A DNA stretch of 64,000 nt, taken from assembly GCF_019599145.1 (NCBI RefSeq), contig NZ_CP080647.1, positions 992,001 to 1,056,000 on the forward strand, written 5' to 3'. The notes beneath the pieces are model-generated. The model was given only the letters and a program-made list of their open reading frames with translations, did no database searches and was not told the origin of the DNA. A program made the position numbers and the translations under genes. Position 1 is the stretch's first letter. Every line of letters begins with the position of its first letter. Positions 9,060 to 18,556 of this stretch are shown here, in pieces. The stretch comes from Streptomyces akebiae (lineage in GTDB: Bacteria; Actinomycetota; Actinomycetes; Streptomycetales; Streptomycetaceae).

Positions 9060-10080
9060 GTGCGGTGGAACCGCGGACGATCAGTTCGACGGGTGGGTCG
9101 ATCGTCGGCGGCAGTTCGGTGTCGGGCTTTTCCATGGCGTGCACAAGAAGCTGGATCCCATGGTGCGACGCGGCTTCGAAGGGCTGGCGGACGGTGGTCA
9201 GGGGCGGTGAGACGTAGGCGAAGACGGGGTTGCCGTCGAAGCCGACCACGCTGACGTCCTCCGGCACACGGCGGCCGTTTTCCCGCAGACCGTGGATGAG
9301 TCCGATGGCCATCTCGTCGCCCGCGGCGAACACCGCGGTGACCGATCGGTCCGAGGCCAGGCCGAGGCCCGCGGCGTACCCGGAGGCAGCCGACCAGTCG
9401 CCGTTCAGCACGGGCGGTTCGTGCGCGCCCCGATCCGCCAGCGCCGCCTGCCATCCCTCGATGCGGTCCTTGGTGGCGTACCACCGGCGCGGTCCGGCGA
9501 GGTGATGGACGGTCGAATGTCCCAGGTCCAGCAGGTGTTCGGTGGCCGCACGGGCCAGCTGATGGGCGCCCACGCCGACGGTCAGTGTCCGGGTGGCGGT
9601 GAAGGCGGGTGGCGCTCCGACGAAGAGGACCGGTACGTCGACACCGAGCGGGACCTCTCCTTCGACGATGGGTACGGAGACGACGATGCCGTCGACTCCC
9701 TGCTCCAGGAGTGACTCCAGCGCGCCGGCGATGCTGCGCGGGTCGCCGTCGGGGGTGTTGACCACGCGCAGCGCGTAACCGGCGTCCCGTACGGCCTGTT
9801 CGATGCCCACCAGCAGGGAGGCGGTTCCGTACCCGGCTGTTGCCAGGGCGACCACACCGATGGACCGGGTACGGCCGGAGGCCAGTGCCCTGGCCGCGTG
9901 GTTCAGCCGGTAGCCGAGTTCCTCGGCGGCCGCCAGGACACGCCGGCGGGACTCCTCGGAGACATACGGTTCGTCGTTGAGGACCCGGGAGACCGTCTTG
10001 CGCGAGACACCGGCCAGCCTGGCCACGTCCTCACTACGCGGCGCGGAGGAGCCGACACCCCGCTCCACCCCTGCTGTCAT
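9043..10080 (-). CDS. LacI-family transcriptional regulator
   Basis: This 345-residue regulator has an N-terminal helix-turn-helix (VARLAGVSRKTVSRVLNDE) and hinge helix (LNHAARALASGRT), then a periplasmic-binding-protein-like effector domain (about 75-335). The family usually represses sugar genes until an oligosaccharide binds. It is divergent from the binding-protein operon starting at 10588, and tandem perfect palindromes lie about 50 bp upstream of its start, which suggests autoregulation and control of the importer. Its C-terminal segment (YVSPPLTTVRQPFEAAS onward) recurs as a broken copy at 15893-16110. Confidence 0.93.
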   Translation of the reverse strand: MTAGVERGVGSSAPRSEDVARLAGVSRKTVSRVLNDEPYVSEESRRRVLAAAEELGYRLNHAARALASGRTRSIGVVALATAGYGTASLLVGIEQAVRDAGYALRVVNTPDGDPRSIAGALESLLEQGVDGIVVSVPIVEGEVPLGVDVPVLFVGAPPAFTATRTLTVGVGAHQLARAATEHLLDLGHSTVHHLAGPRRWYATKDRIEGWQAALADRGAHEPPVLNGDWSAASGYAAGLGLASDRSVTAVFAAGDEMAIGLIHGLRENGRRVPEDVSVVGFDGNPVFAYVSPPLTTVRQPFEAASHHGIQLLVHAMEKPDTELPPTIDPPVELIVRGSTAPPPSP

Positions 10081-10129
10081 GAAGTCTCCTCATGGCCGTG
10101 TGTTCGCCATCGAACGAGGTCAATTGAAT

Positions 10130-10154
10130 GACCGCGCGGTCTGACCGCGCGGTC
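10130..10154. promoter_or_regulatory. Two tandem perfect palindromes, probable LacI operator
   Basis: GACCGCGCGGTC occurs at 10130-10141 and 10143-10154, separated by one T; each is its own reverse complement, and together they form a near-perfect larger palindrome. CG-centred palindromes next to a lacI gene are the usual operators of this family. The binding protein is inferred. Confidence 0.7.
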
Positions 10155-10166
10155 AATGTCTACGCA

Positions 10167-10180
10167 TCCACCGATCGCAC
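10167..10180 (+). repeat. 14-bp direct repeat, copy 1
   Basis: TCCACCGATCGCAC lies 12 bp past the tandem palindromes and recurs exactly at 10468-10481. Looser relatives are near 18474 (GCGTCCATCGGTCAC) and 20751 (CCACCGATCGCGAC). It is a candidate second operator type in the glycan locus. Confidence 0.5.
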
Positions 10181-10467
10181 GTCAAGGGTTTTCGCAACGC
10201 CACTTGCCTCCGACGCGAGCGGACGTCGGGGCCCGCAGCCGGGCGGAGGGGTTGCCGCAGGCGCTCCCAGGAAACGCGCCCGCCCTTCATCACCGCAGTT
10301 CAAGAGGCGTTCTCTCGCTTCGGAACGACGCGACGGCCAGCCGGGGCGGTCCCGCCCGTCGGCTCCGACTGCCCGCATACCGGGCCCCGATCGGACCTGT
10401 ATCCCGCGCAAATCGCCGGACGCGGCATCTTGACATCCAGTACACGGAGCGTTCACGCTTCCTGGCG

Positions 10468-10481
10468 TCCACCGATCGCAC
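10468..10481 (+). repeat. 14-bp direct repeat, copy 2
   Basis: This is an exact second copy of TCCACCGATCGCAC, 301 bp from the first and about 107 bp upstream of the binding-protein start. It is followed by a further CGATCG (TTGTTCGATCGTG), so it lies in the likely promoter zone of the importer operon. Confidence 0.5.
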
Positions 10482-10587
10482 TTGTTCGATCGTGTTTGGT
10501 TCTGATCGCTCAGCGGCTGTCTCTCCGCCTCCCCTCTTCCGGCTGACGCGCCACGCCTGGGTACCGCCAGCCCTGTCAGGAGTCAAA

Positions 10588-11898
10588 ATGCACCATTCAT
10601 CCCTTGGTCGGCCCATGCCTGGCACCAGCCGCCGCACCGTGCTCCGCGGGCTTGGCGGAACCGCGCTACTGGGGGCCGGCATCCCCCTGCTGAGTGCCTG
10701 CGCCGACAGTTCCGAGTCGTCGGGCACCAAGACGGTCACCGTGGGCTCCAACGCGTCCGACGCCGTCCCGAAGAAGGGGTACGCCGACGTCTACGCGGCC
10801 TTCACGAAGCAGTCCGGGATCGCCGTCGACATCAACACCAAGGACCACAACACCTTCCAGGAGCAGATCAACACCTATCTGCAAGGCACCCCGGACGACG
10901 TGTTCCAGTGGTTCGCCGGCTATCGGATGCAGTTCTTCGCGGCCAAGGGGCTCGCCTCCCCGATCGACGACGTGTGGAAGACGATCGGCGGTAACTTCCC
11001 TTCGGCGATGCACGACCTGAGCAAGGGGCAGGACGGCAAGTACTACCTGGTACCCCTCACCACGTCCCCGTGGGCGGTCTTCTACCGCAAGAGTGTCTTC
11101 CAGCAGTACGGCTACGAGGTCCCCACCACGTGGGACGCGTACCTCGCCCTGTGCAAGCGGATGAAGAAGGACGGCCTCGTCCCGATCGCGTACGGCGACA
11201 AGGACGCCTGGCCGGCGATGGGCTCCTTCGACCAGATCAACTTCCGCCTCAACGGCTACGACTTCCATGTCGAGCTGATGGCGGGCAGGGCCTCGTGGAC
11301 CGACGCGAAGGTCCGCAAGGTCTTCGACACCTGGGCCGAGACCCTCCCCTACCACCAGGAGGGCGCGGTCGGCCGTACCTGGCAGGACGCGGCCCAGACT
11401 CTGGTGGCGAAGAAGGCCGGCATGTATATGCTCGGCATGTTCGTGGCCCAGCAGTTCACCGACAAGGCGGACCTGGACGACCTCGACTTCTTCGCCTTCC
11501 CCGAGATAGACCCGGCCTACGGCCAGGACACCGTGGAGGCACCGACCGACGGCATCATGCTCAGCAAGAAGCCCAAGAACCACGCCGGTTCCGTCAAGCT
11601 GCTCGAATTCCTGGGCACGCCACAGGCCGAGGAGATCTACCTCAAGGCCGACCCGAGCCTTATCGCCGCCTCCACGAAAGCCGACACCTCCGGCTACAGC
11701 GCCCTTCAGAAGAAGGGCTACGACATGATCGCGCAGGCGAAGCACCTCACCCAGTTCATGGACCGGGACAGTCGGCCCGACTTCACCTCCACGGTGATGC
11801 AGCCCGCACTCCAGAAGTTCATCCGCGACCCCAAGGGCATCGACAGCCTGCTGTCCTCGATCGAGCGCCAGAAGAAGACGATCTTCGCGTCCGGCTGA
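10588..11898 (+). CDS. Sugar ABC transporter solute-binding lipoprotein
   Basis: This is a 436-residue protein. The ATG at 10588 is preceded by AGGAG. The N-terminus has a twin-arginine motif (SRRTVLRGLGG) and a lipobox (LLSAC), so it is probably a Tat-exported lipoprotein. Family 1 features include DDVFQWFAGYRM and TTSPWAVFYRKS in the cleft region. It heads an operon with two permeases and a GH42 enzyme and is divergent from lacI, so the ligand is probably a galactose-containing oligosaccharide (inference from GH42). Confidence 0.93.
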   Translation: MHHSSLGRPMPGTSRRTVLRGLGGTALLGAGIPLLSACADSSESSGTKTVTVGSNASDAVPKKGYADVYAAFTKQSGIAVDINTKDHNTFQEQINTYLQGTPDDVFQWFAGYRMQFFAAKGLASPIDDVWKTIGGNFPSAMHDLSKGQDGKYYLVPLTTSPWAVFYRKSVFQQYGYEVPTTWDAYLALCKRMKKDGLVPIAYGDKDAWPAMGSFDQINFRLNGYDFHVELMAGRASWTDAKVRKVFDTWAETLPYHQEGAVGRTWQDAAQTLVAKKAGMYMLGMFVAQQFTDKADLDDLDFFAFPEIDPAYGQDTVEAPTDGIMLSKKPKNHAGSVKLLEFLGTPQAEEIYLKADPSLIAASTKADTSGYSALQKKGYDMIAQAKHLTQFMDRDSRPDFTSTVMQPALQKFIRDPKGIDSLLSSIERQKKTIFASG

Positions 11899-11920
11899 GC
11901 CCGACCCCCTTCTGAAGCGG

Positions 11921-12916
11921 ATGAACACCGACACCATGAGCTCCGACACGACCACGAAGATCCCGGAGGCGGCCGCGGCGCCGCCTCCGGGCGCCGCGAC
12001 GCCGAAGAGGCGGGTTCCGCAGGGCCACCAGCGCCTGCTGACCCGCCGCGACCGGATCGCGCTCGGCCTGATGGCCGGCCTGCCGACGATCCTGCACGTG
12101 GCACTGGTCTGGGTCACCGCCCTGGCCTCCATCGCCCTCGCCTTCACCACCTGGGACGGCATCGGCTTCGACTCGATCCAGTGGGTCGGACTCCGGAACT
12201 TCGAGGAACTCTTCGAGCAGAACCCGCAGTTCTGGCCCGCCGTCGAGCACAACGTCATCTGGTTCGTCGTCCTGATCGCGCTCCCCACGCCGCTCGGCCT
12301 GTTCCTCGCCGTGCAGCTGGACAAGAACATCCGGTTCAGCCGGGTCTACCAGACGGCGTTCTTCCTGCCGGTCGTGCTGTCGATGGCAGTCATCGGGTTC
12401 GTCTGGCAGCTGGTCTACAACCCGGACACGGGCCTGATCAACAGCATCATCGGCGCCAACGAGCCCGGCCGCTACATCGACTGGATCGGCGACCCGGACC
12501 TCAACCTCTGGGCCATCCTCATCGCCGCCTCCTGGCGCCACACCGGCTACATGATGATCCTCTACCTGGCCGGCCTGAAGGGCGTCGACCCCTCCCTGCG
12601 CGAGGCCTCCGCCCTGGACGGCGCCAACGAGTGGCAGACGTTCAAGAACGTCATCTTCCCGACCCTGCGGCCGACCAACACCGTCGTGCTGGTCGTCACC
12701 ATCATCGAGGCCCTGCGCGCCTTCGACCTCGTCTACGTCTTCAACAAGGGCGCCGAGGGCACCGAACTGCTCTCCATCCTCGTCACCAACAACATCATCG
12801 GAGAGTCCAGCCGGATCGGCTACGGATCGGCCATCGCCGTCGTCCTCCTGGTCATCTCCCTCGCCGTGATCATCCCCTACCTGGTGGCCACCTTCCGGAA
12901 GGAGCGGCGCGCATGA
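11921..12916 (+). CDS. Carbohydrate ABC transporter permease (MalF/UgpA type)
   Basis: This 331-residue protein has a Pro/Ala-rich cytoplasmic N-terminus and about six membrane helices. Its EAA loop reads REASALDGANEWQTFKNVIF. It lies 22 bp after the binding protein, and its stop overlaps the next permease start (ATGA). An alternative ATG at 11936 would shorten it by five residues. Confidence 0.93.
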   Translation: MNTDTMSSDTTTKIPEAAAAPPPGAATPKRRVPQGHQRLLTRRDRIALGLMAGLPTILHVALVWVTALASIALAFTTWDGIGFDSIQWVGLRNFEELFEQNPQFWPAVEHNVIWFVVLIALPTPLGLFLAVQLDKNIRFSRVYQTAFFLPVVLSMAVIGFVWQLVYNPDTGLINSIIGANEPGRYIDWIGDPDLNLWAILIAASWRHTGYMMILYLAGLKGVDPSLREASALDGANEWQTFKNVIFPTLRPTNTVVLVVTIIEALRAFDLVYVFNKGAEGTELLSILVTNNIIGESSRIGYGSAIAVVLLVISLAVIIPYLVATFRKERRA

Positions 12917-13797
12917 GCTCCACCGTCATGACCAAGGTCCGTACGCCCGTCCGGCCCGCCCGGATCCTGCTGCACGTCTTCCTCGCGGGCGCCGCGCCGG
13001 CGTGGCTCGCGCCGCTGCTCTGGGCGCTGTACTCGGCCATGCGGTCGTACGCGGAGACCAGCGAGAAGGGCTATGTGTCCTGGCCCGACAAGCTGAGCTT
13101 CGACAACTTCACGAATGCCTTCACGCAGTCGGACATGGGGCACTACTTCGTCAACACGGTGATCATCGCCGTGCCGGCGGTGCTGGTGACGCTGTTCCTG
13201 TCGTCGATGGTCGCCTTCTACGTCAGCCGCTTCGACTTCCGCCTCAACCTCGCCCTGCTGCTGGTCTTCACCGCCGGCAACCTGCTCCCGCAGCAGGTCG
13301 TCATCACCCCGCTGTACCGCCTGTACCTGCTCATCGACCTGCCCGGCATCACGATGAGCGGCAAGCTCTACGACTCCGCGCTCGGCCTGGTGTTGATCCA
13401 CGTGGCCTTCCAGTCCGGCTTCTGCGCCTTCGTGCTCAGCAACTACATGCGCTCGCTCCCGCACGAACTGACCGAGGCCGCGCTCGTCGACGGCGCCTCG
13501 GTGTGGCGGCAGTACTGGCAGATCGTGCTCCCGCTGTGCCGCCCGGCCATGGCGGCCCTGGCCACTCTGCTCTCCATCTGGATCTACAACGACTTCTTCT
13601 GGGCCCTGGTCCTGATCTCCACCGGAGAGAACATGCCGATCACCTCGGCCCTGAACAACCTCACCGGGGCGTACTTCACCGACCCGAACCTGGTCGCGGC
13701 AGGCGCCCTGCTCACCGCGATCCCGACGCTGATCGTCTACTTCGTGCTGCAGCGGCAGTTCGTCAGCGGCCTCACGCTGGGCGCCAACAAGGGCTGA
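12913..13797 (+). CDS. Carbohydrate ABC transporter permease (MalG/UgpE type)
   Basis: This 294-residue partner permease has its ATG at 12913 overlapping the previous stop. It has six predicted helices, and the EAA loop is TEAALVDGASVWRQYWQIVL. The pair forms the membrane pore of the importer; the ATPase is again not encoded nearby. Confidence 0.92.
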   Translation: MSSTVMTKVRTPVRPARILLHVFLAGAAPAWLAPLLWALYSAMRSYAETSEKGYVSWPDKLSFDNFTNAFTQSDMGHYFVNTVIIAVPAVLVTLFLSSMVAFYVSRFDFRLNLALLLVFTAGNLLPQQVVITPLYRLYLLIDLPGITMSGKLYDSALGLVLIHVAFQSGFCAFVLSNYMRSLPHELTEAALVDGASVWRQYWQIVLPLCRPAMAALATLLSIWIYNDFFWALVLISTGENMPITSALNNLTGAYFTDPNLVAAGALLTAIPTLIVYFVLQRQFVSGLTLGANKG

Positions 13798-13844
13798 CAC
13801 ACCCCCACTTGCCCCTCCCCTACACCCCTCCCGGAGCATCACCA

Positions 13845-15860
13845 GTGAGTACCGCACGCCGTCTTCGCACACCTGGAATCGCCTACGGAGGTGACTACAA
13901 CCCCGAACAGTGGCCCGAGGAGGTCTGGGCCGAGGACATGCGCCTGATGCGCGAGGCCGGGGTGACCATGGTCAGCGTCGGCATCTTCTCCTGGGCGCTG
14001 CTCGAACCGTCCGAGGGCGTCTACGACTTCGCCCGCATGGACAAGATCCTCGACCTGCTCCAGGCCAACGGTATCGCCGCCGACCTGGCCACCCCCACGG
14101 CGGCCCCGCCGGCCTGGTTCTTCGTCGAGCACCCGGAAGCCCTGCCGGTCGACAAGGACGGCCGCCGACTGACGTACGGCAGCCGCCAGACCTTCTGCCC
14201 GTCCAGCCCCGCCTACCGCCGAGCGGCGCTGCGGATCACCGAAGCCCTCGCCGAGCGCTACGCCACCCACCCGGCCGTCGCCATGTGGCACGTCCACAAC
14301 GAGTACGGCTGCCACAACGACGCCTGCTACTGCGACACCAGCGCCGCCGCCTTCCGCGCCTGGCTGCGCGCCCGATACGACAATGATCTGGACACCCTCA
14401 ACCACGCCTGGGGCACCACCTTCTGGAGCCAGTGGTACTACTCGTGGGACCAGATCCTGCCGCCCCGCACCACCCCGGCTCCCCCGAACCCCACCCAGCG
14501 GCTCGACTGGCGCCGTTTCTGCTCCGACGAACTGCTCTCCCTGTGCACCGCCGAACGCGAGGTACTGCGGCGGGCCGCTCCGGACACCCCCGCGACCACC
14601 AACTTCCTGGTCCTGCGCACCATCGACGCTCTCGACTACTGGCGCTGGGCACCCGAACTGGACGTCCTCTCCAACGACCACTACCTACTGTCCGACGACC
14701 GGGAGCCCGAGGTCGACATCGCCCTCCACGGCGACCTGATGCGTTCGCTCGCGGGCGGCCCGTGGTTCCTCATGGAGCACTCGACCGGAGCCGTCAACTG
14801 GCAGCCCGTCAACCGTGCCAAGCTCCCCGGGGAAATGCGCCGCAACGCGCTCGCGCACGTGGCCCACGGCGCCGACGGCATCGCGTTCTTCCAGTGGCGG
14901 GCGGCCAGGGCGGGCGCCGAGCAGTGGCACTCGGCGATGCTCCCGCACGCCGGCACCGACAGCCAGATCTGGCGTGACGTCGTCCAACTCGGCGCCGACC
15001 TGCGGACGTTGGCCGAGGTGCGGGACTCCACCAGCACGGCACAGGTGGCGATCGTGTGGGACTGGAACGCCCGCTGGGCACTGGAACTCCCCTCCCAGCC
15101 GAGCGGCGAACTGCGCTACCAGGACCTGGTACGGGACTGGTACACCCCCCTGTGGCGGGCCGGGGTCGCCGTCGACTTCGTACACCCCGACGATCCCGGA
15201 CTCGACCGCTACAAACTCGTCCTGGCACCCTCGCTGTACCTGGTCACGGAAGCGGCCGCGGCGAACCTCACCCGGTTCACCGAACGCGGGGGCACTCTTG
15301 CCGTCGGCTTCCACAGTGGCATGGTCGACGAGAACTGCCATGTGTACCCGGGCGGTTACCCCGGCGCCTTCCGCGATGTCCTCGGCGTGGTCACCGACGA
15401 GCTCTTCCCCCTGCTGCCGGGCGAGACGACCGGCCTGACCGGCGACGTGCCTCCGGCCGCCACCGCCGACCTGTGGTCGGAACGCGTCCGGCTCGCCGGC
15501 GCACAGGCCGTCGTCTCCCACGCCGACGGCCCACTGGCCGGCCACCCCGCCGTCACCCGCCACCGGCACGGCGACGGCACCGCCTGGTATCTGGCCACCC
15601 GCCCCGACCAGGGCACGCTCGCCGCCCTGCTCGACCGCATCCGTCAGGACGCCGGCGTCACACCGGAGCAGGACGCACCCGCAGGGGTCGAGGTCGTCCG
15701 GCGCCGGGGCGCGGAGGCCGACTATCTGTTCCTCATCGACCACACCGGAAAGGGTGCCGAAGTGCTCAGCGAAGGCGTCGAACTCCTCAGCGGCTCGCCG
15801 GTCTCCGGCGCTGTCAGGGTTCCACCGGGAGGCGTCGCCGTCATCCGCGAGCCACGCTGA
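13845..15860 (+). CDS. Glycoside hydrolase family 42 beta-galactosidase
   Basis: This is a 671-residue protein starting at GTG 13845, 47 bp after the permease, with no signal peptide. It opens with the GH42 signature YGGDYNPEQWPEEVW. The acid/base Glu is in HNEYGC (about residue 153), and the nucleophile is in LMEHSTGAVNWQP (about residue 311). Cysteines in FCPSS and CHNDACYCD match the zinc cluster of many GH42 enzymes. The family hydrolyses beta-galactosides, often galacto-oligosaccharides released from plant galactans. Being last in an importer operon implies intracellular hydrolysis of the imported sugar. Confidence 0.94.
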   Translation: MSTARRLRTPGIAYGGDYNPEQWPEEVWAEDMRLMREAGVTMVSVGIFSWALLEPSEGVYDFARMDKILDLLQANGIAADLATPTAAPPAWFFVEHPEALPVDKDGRRLTYGSRQTFCPSSPAYRRAALRITEALAERYATHPAVAMWHVHNEYGCHNDACYCDTSAAAFRAWLRARYDNDLDTLNHAWGTTFWSQWYYSWDQILPPRTTPAPPNPTQRLDWRRFCSDELLSLCTAEREVLRRAAPDTPATTNFLVLRTIDALDYWRWAPELDVLSNDHYLLSDDREPEVDIALHGDLMRSLAGGPWFLMEHSTGAVNWQPVNRAKLPGEMRRNALAHVAHGADGIAFFQWRAARAGAEQWHSAMLPHAGTDSQIWRDVVQLGADLRTLAEVRDSTSTAQVAIVWDWNARWALELPSQPSGELRYQDLVRDWYTPLWRAGVAVDFVHPDDPGLDRYKLVLAPSLYLVTEAAAANLTRFTERGGTLAVGFHSGMVDENCHVYPGGYPGAFRDVLGVVTDELFPLLPGETTGLTGDVPPAATADLWSERVRLAGAQAVVSHADGPLAGHPAVTRHRHGDGTAWYLATRPDQGTLAALLDRIRQDAGVTPEQDAPAGVEVVRRRGAEADYLFLIDHTGKGAEVLSEGVELLSGSPVSGAVRVPPGGVAVIREPR

Positions 15861-15892
15861 CCCAGAGCGCGGTTCCTGGGCCGCCGATGTCG

Positions 15893-16110
15893 CGGGAGCC
15901 CGACTTCGGCGAGGGCCCGGTGCACCGCGTCTCCGCCTACGTCTCCCCGCCCCCTGGCCACCGTCCGCCGGCCCTTCGAAGCCGCATCACGCCAAGAAAT
16001 CCAGCTTCTTGTGCACGCCGTCGAGAAGCCCGACACCGAACCGCCACCGGCGAACGACCCACCCGCCCACATCATCGTCCGCGGTTCCACCGCGCCCCCG
16101 CCCTCCCTCT
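15893..16110 (+). pseudogene. Duplicated 3' fragment of a LacI-family regulator gene
   Basis: VSAYVSPP in one frame is followed, after a one-base shift near 15953, by LATVRRPFEAASRQEIQLL, VHAVEKPDTEPPP and IIVRGSTAPPPS. These match the last 60 residues or so of the LacI protein encoded at 9043-10080. The DNA-binding domain and most of the effector domain are missing, so it cannot function. Like the intact lacI, it lies directly upstream of a sialidase-like gene, which shows that both were copied together. Confidence 0.82.
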
Positions 16111-16331
16111 GCCCCCCCCCACATTCCACTGCCCCGCGGGCCCCTCCGCCGGGGCGCCTTCCCCGCCCCAGCAGTGCCGTGCTCGTCCCACCCTCAGGTA
16201 CAGCGCCCTGCGGCGCCCCGGGTTGCTCCCCGGGCTACGCGCCCAACGAACTCCGCCGCGCCGATCCGGATCTGTACCAGGACGGCGGACGCCGAAACAC
16301 CCTTCCTTCCCTTCCCGCTCGGGAGCCGCAC

Positions 16332-18389
16332 ATGTCCTTCGTACAGCCAGGTGCCAGACCCGGCGCCCCGTCACGTCCCCCGCTCGCCTCTTTCCTGTTC
16401 CTCCTGCTCGCCCTTGTCATGGCTGCGGCGACACTGGTCCTGCCCGCCGCGGGCAGAGTGGACGCCCTCTCCCGCCCCGCCCAGACCCTGTACACCCCGC
16501 CGCCGGACGCGCCCGCCCCCGGCTCGCTGTACCCGCGAGCCCTGCGTCTGCAGCACAACGGCTCGGCCAACGGAACCATCCTCGCCACCTTCGAGCAGTG
16601 GACCAACAGCAAGCCGGTCTTCCCCATCTATCGCAGCACCGACAACGGCACCTCCTGGACGAAGATCTCCGAGGTCGCCGACACCCAGAACGGCTGGGGC
16701 ATGCGCTGGGAGCCCGAGTTGTTCGAACTGCCCAGGGCCATGGGCGGCTTCCCCGCCGGGACCATCCTGGCCGCGGGTGACTCCGTCCCCGCCGACCGCG
16801 CGGCCACCAAGATCGACCTGTACGCCAGCACCGACCGAGGGCAGACCTGGACCTTCGTCAGCAACATCGCCACCGGCGGACGGGCGATATCCAGCAACGG
16901 CTACACCCCTGTCTGGGAGCCCTACTTCCTGGTGTCCGGTGACAAACTCATCGTCTACTACTCCGACCAGCGCGACACCGCCCACGGCCAGGAGATCGTC
17001 CACCAGGTCTCCACGGACCTGCGCACCTGGGGCCCGGTCGTCGACGACGTGTCGATGCCCACCTACGCGGACCGGCCGGGCATGCCGGTGGTCACCCGGC
17101 TGCCCAACGGCAACTACGTGATGGTCCACGAGTACTGCAACGCCCCCGAGGGCAGGTGCTCCGTCTACTACAAGATCTCCTCGGACCCCGAGGCGTTCGG
17201 CTCCGTCACCGGCCGGGTGCTGCGGGCGACCGACGGCACCATCCCCAGCGGGGCACCCTTCGTCACCTGGCTGCCCACCGGCGGCCCGAACGGCACGCTC
17301 GCCGTCAGCGGCGACACCGAGGAAGACCTGTTCCTCAACACCCAGAACGGTGACCCGAGCGCCTGGACCCGTATCCGCGCCAACGTCCCCCGCGGCTACA
17401 GCCGGGGCCTGCTCCCCCTGACCGACGGACACAGCCTGATGGTGTTCACCGGAGGCCGCAACGGCGTGAGCACCCTCAACCCCATCCAGTACAGCACGAT
17501 CGATCTGGGCGGCGGGATCTCCGACGGCGCCACCTACACCGCCTCCAACGCGGGCAGCGACCTGAACCTCACGATCGCGGGCGGCTCCACCACCAACGGC
17601 ACCCCCGCCACCCAGCAGACCCCGACCACCTCCACCAACCAGCAGTGGCGCTTCGCCCGGCAGCCCTCCGGCTACTTCAAGATCTTCAACGTCGCCGGCG
17701 GCAAGGTCCTCGGCGTCCAGAACCAGTCCACCGCCAACGGCGCCACCATCCTTCAGTGGGACGACAACGGCACCCTCGACCACGAATGGGCCGTCGCCCC
17801 CCACCCCGCCGGCGGCTACACCGTCACCAACCGCGTGACCGGCAAACTGCTCGAAGTACCGGGCGCCTCCACCACCACCGGCACCACCGTCGCCCAGTGG
17901 AGCAGCACCGACTGCGCCTGCCAGCGCTGGAACCTCACCCAGACCGCCCTGCCGCCGCTGGGCACCGGGCAGTACGTCCTCGTCAACAAGAACAGCGGAA
18001 GGTACCTCGACATCCCGGCCGGCTCCACCGCCACCAACACCGCCGCCCAGCAGTGGCGCAACTCCGCCTGTGCCTGCCAGCTGTTCACCTTCCAGTCCGC
18101 CGGCGGCGGCGCCTGGAGCATCAAGAACGTCACCAGCAACCTCAACCTCGACATCCGCAGCTCCTCCAGCACCGCCGGAGCGGCCGTCGTCCAGAACACG
18201 CCCTCCGGCGCCGACTCCCAGAAGTGGACCCTCATCGACGCCGGCAACGGCTACTACCGACTCCGGAACGTGAACAGCACCCTCGTCGCGGGCGTCGCCC
18301 AGTCCTCCACCGCCGACGGCGCAGCCATCGTCCAGTGGAGCAGCCTCAGCCTCGACGACCAGCTCTGGAAGATCGTCCGCATCAACTGA
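16332..18389 (+). CDS. Secreted sialidase-fold (Asp-box) protein with ricin-type lectin repeats, copy 2
   Basis: This 685-residue paralogue of the 6731-8791 product is clearly homologous over its whole length, with long identical runs such as KISEVADTQNGWGMRW. The ATG at 16332 gives a signal peptide (hydrophobic run, then AAGRVDA). A propeller (about 40-400) is followed by two ricin trefoil modules (QxW motifs NQQWRF, CQRWNL, SQKWTL, DQLWKI). About 90 bp upstream, both copies share a conserved untranslated stretch (GCGCCCAACGAACTCCGCCG), evidence that more than the coding region was duplicated. Substrate as for copy 1: uncertain, a plant or host glycan. Confidence 0.88.
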   Translation: MSFVQPGARPGAPSRPPLASFLFLLLALVMAAATLVLPAAGRVDALSRPAQTLYTPPPDAPAPGSLYPRALRLQHNGSANGTILATFEQWTNSKPVFPIYRSTDNGTSWTKISEVADTQNGWGMRWEPELFELPRAMGGFPAGTILAAGDSVPADRAATKIDLYASTDRGQTWTFVSNIATGGRAISSNGYTPVWEPYFLVSGDKLIVYYSDQRDTAHGQEIVHQVSTDLRTWGPVVDDVSMPTYADRPGMPVVTRLPNGNYVMVHEYCNAPEGRCSVYYKISSDPEAFGSVTGRVLRATDGTIPSGAPFVTWLPTGGPNGTLAVSGDTEEDLFLNTQNGDPSAWTRIRANVPRGYSRGLLPLTDGHSLMVFTGGRNGVSTLNPIQYSTIDLGGGISDGATYTASNAGSDLNLTIAGGSTTNGTPATQQTPTTSTNQQWRFARQPSGYFKIFNVAGGKVLGVQNQSTANGATILQWDDNGTLDHEWAVAPHPAGGYTVTNRVTGKLLEVPGASTTTGTTVAQWSSTDCACQRWNLTQTALPPLGTGQYVLVNKNSGRYLDIPAGSTATNTAAQQWRNSACACQLFTFQSAGGGAWSIKNVTSNLNLDIRSSSSTAGAAVVQNTPSGADSQKWTLIDAGNGYYRLRNVNSTLVAGVAQSSTADGAAIVQWSSLSLDDQLWKIVRIN

Positions 18390-18556
18390 CCTGACGCGAG
18401 GGCAGGGGGCGGCACCCCGCCGACCGGGCTCGACGACCAAGCCCACGAGCCCGGCCATCCCTGATCCGTACGCGTCCATCGGTCACAGCCGTGCTCCCGC
18501 CACGGCCGTCGGCGTAGCGCGGTGCCAAGAAGACCTTCTACTCCACCTCCACGGAA

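Larger units (their letters stand above)
10081..10587. other. Divergent control region between lacI and the sugar importer
   Basis: I see no gene in these 507 bases. They hold the tandem GACCGCGCGGTC palindromes at 10130-10154, two copies of a 14-bp direct repeat at 10167 and 10468, and an AGGAG ribosome site just before the importer start. Confidence 0.7.

Noticed and set aside
16371..18479. 702-codon reverse open frame over the second sialidase-like gene
   Set aside because: It has a low-complexity Gly/Val/Ala composition caused by mirrored GC-rich codons; the forward gene has signal peptide, propeller and ricin motifs.
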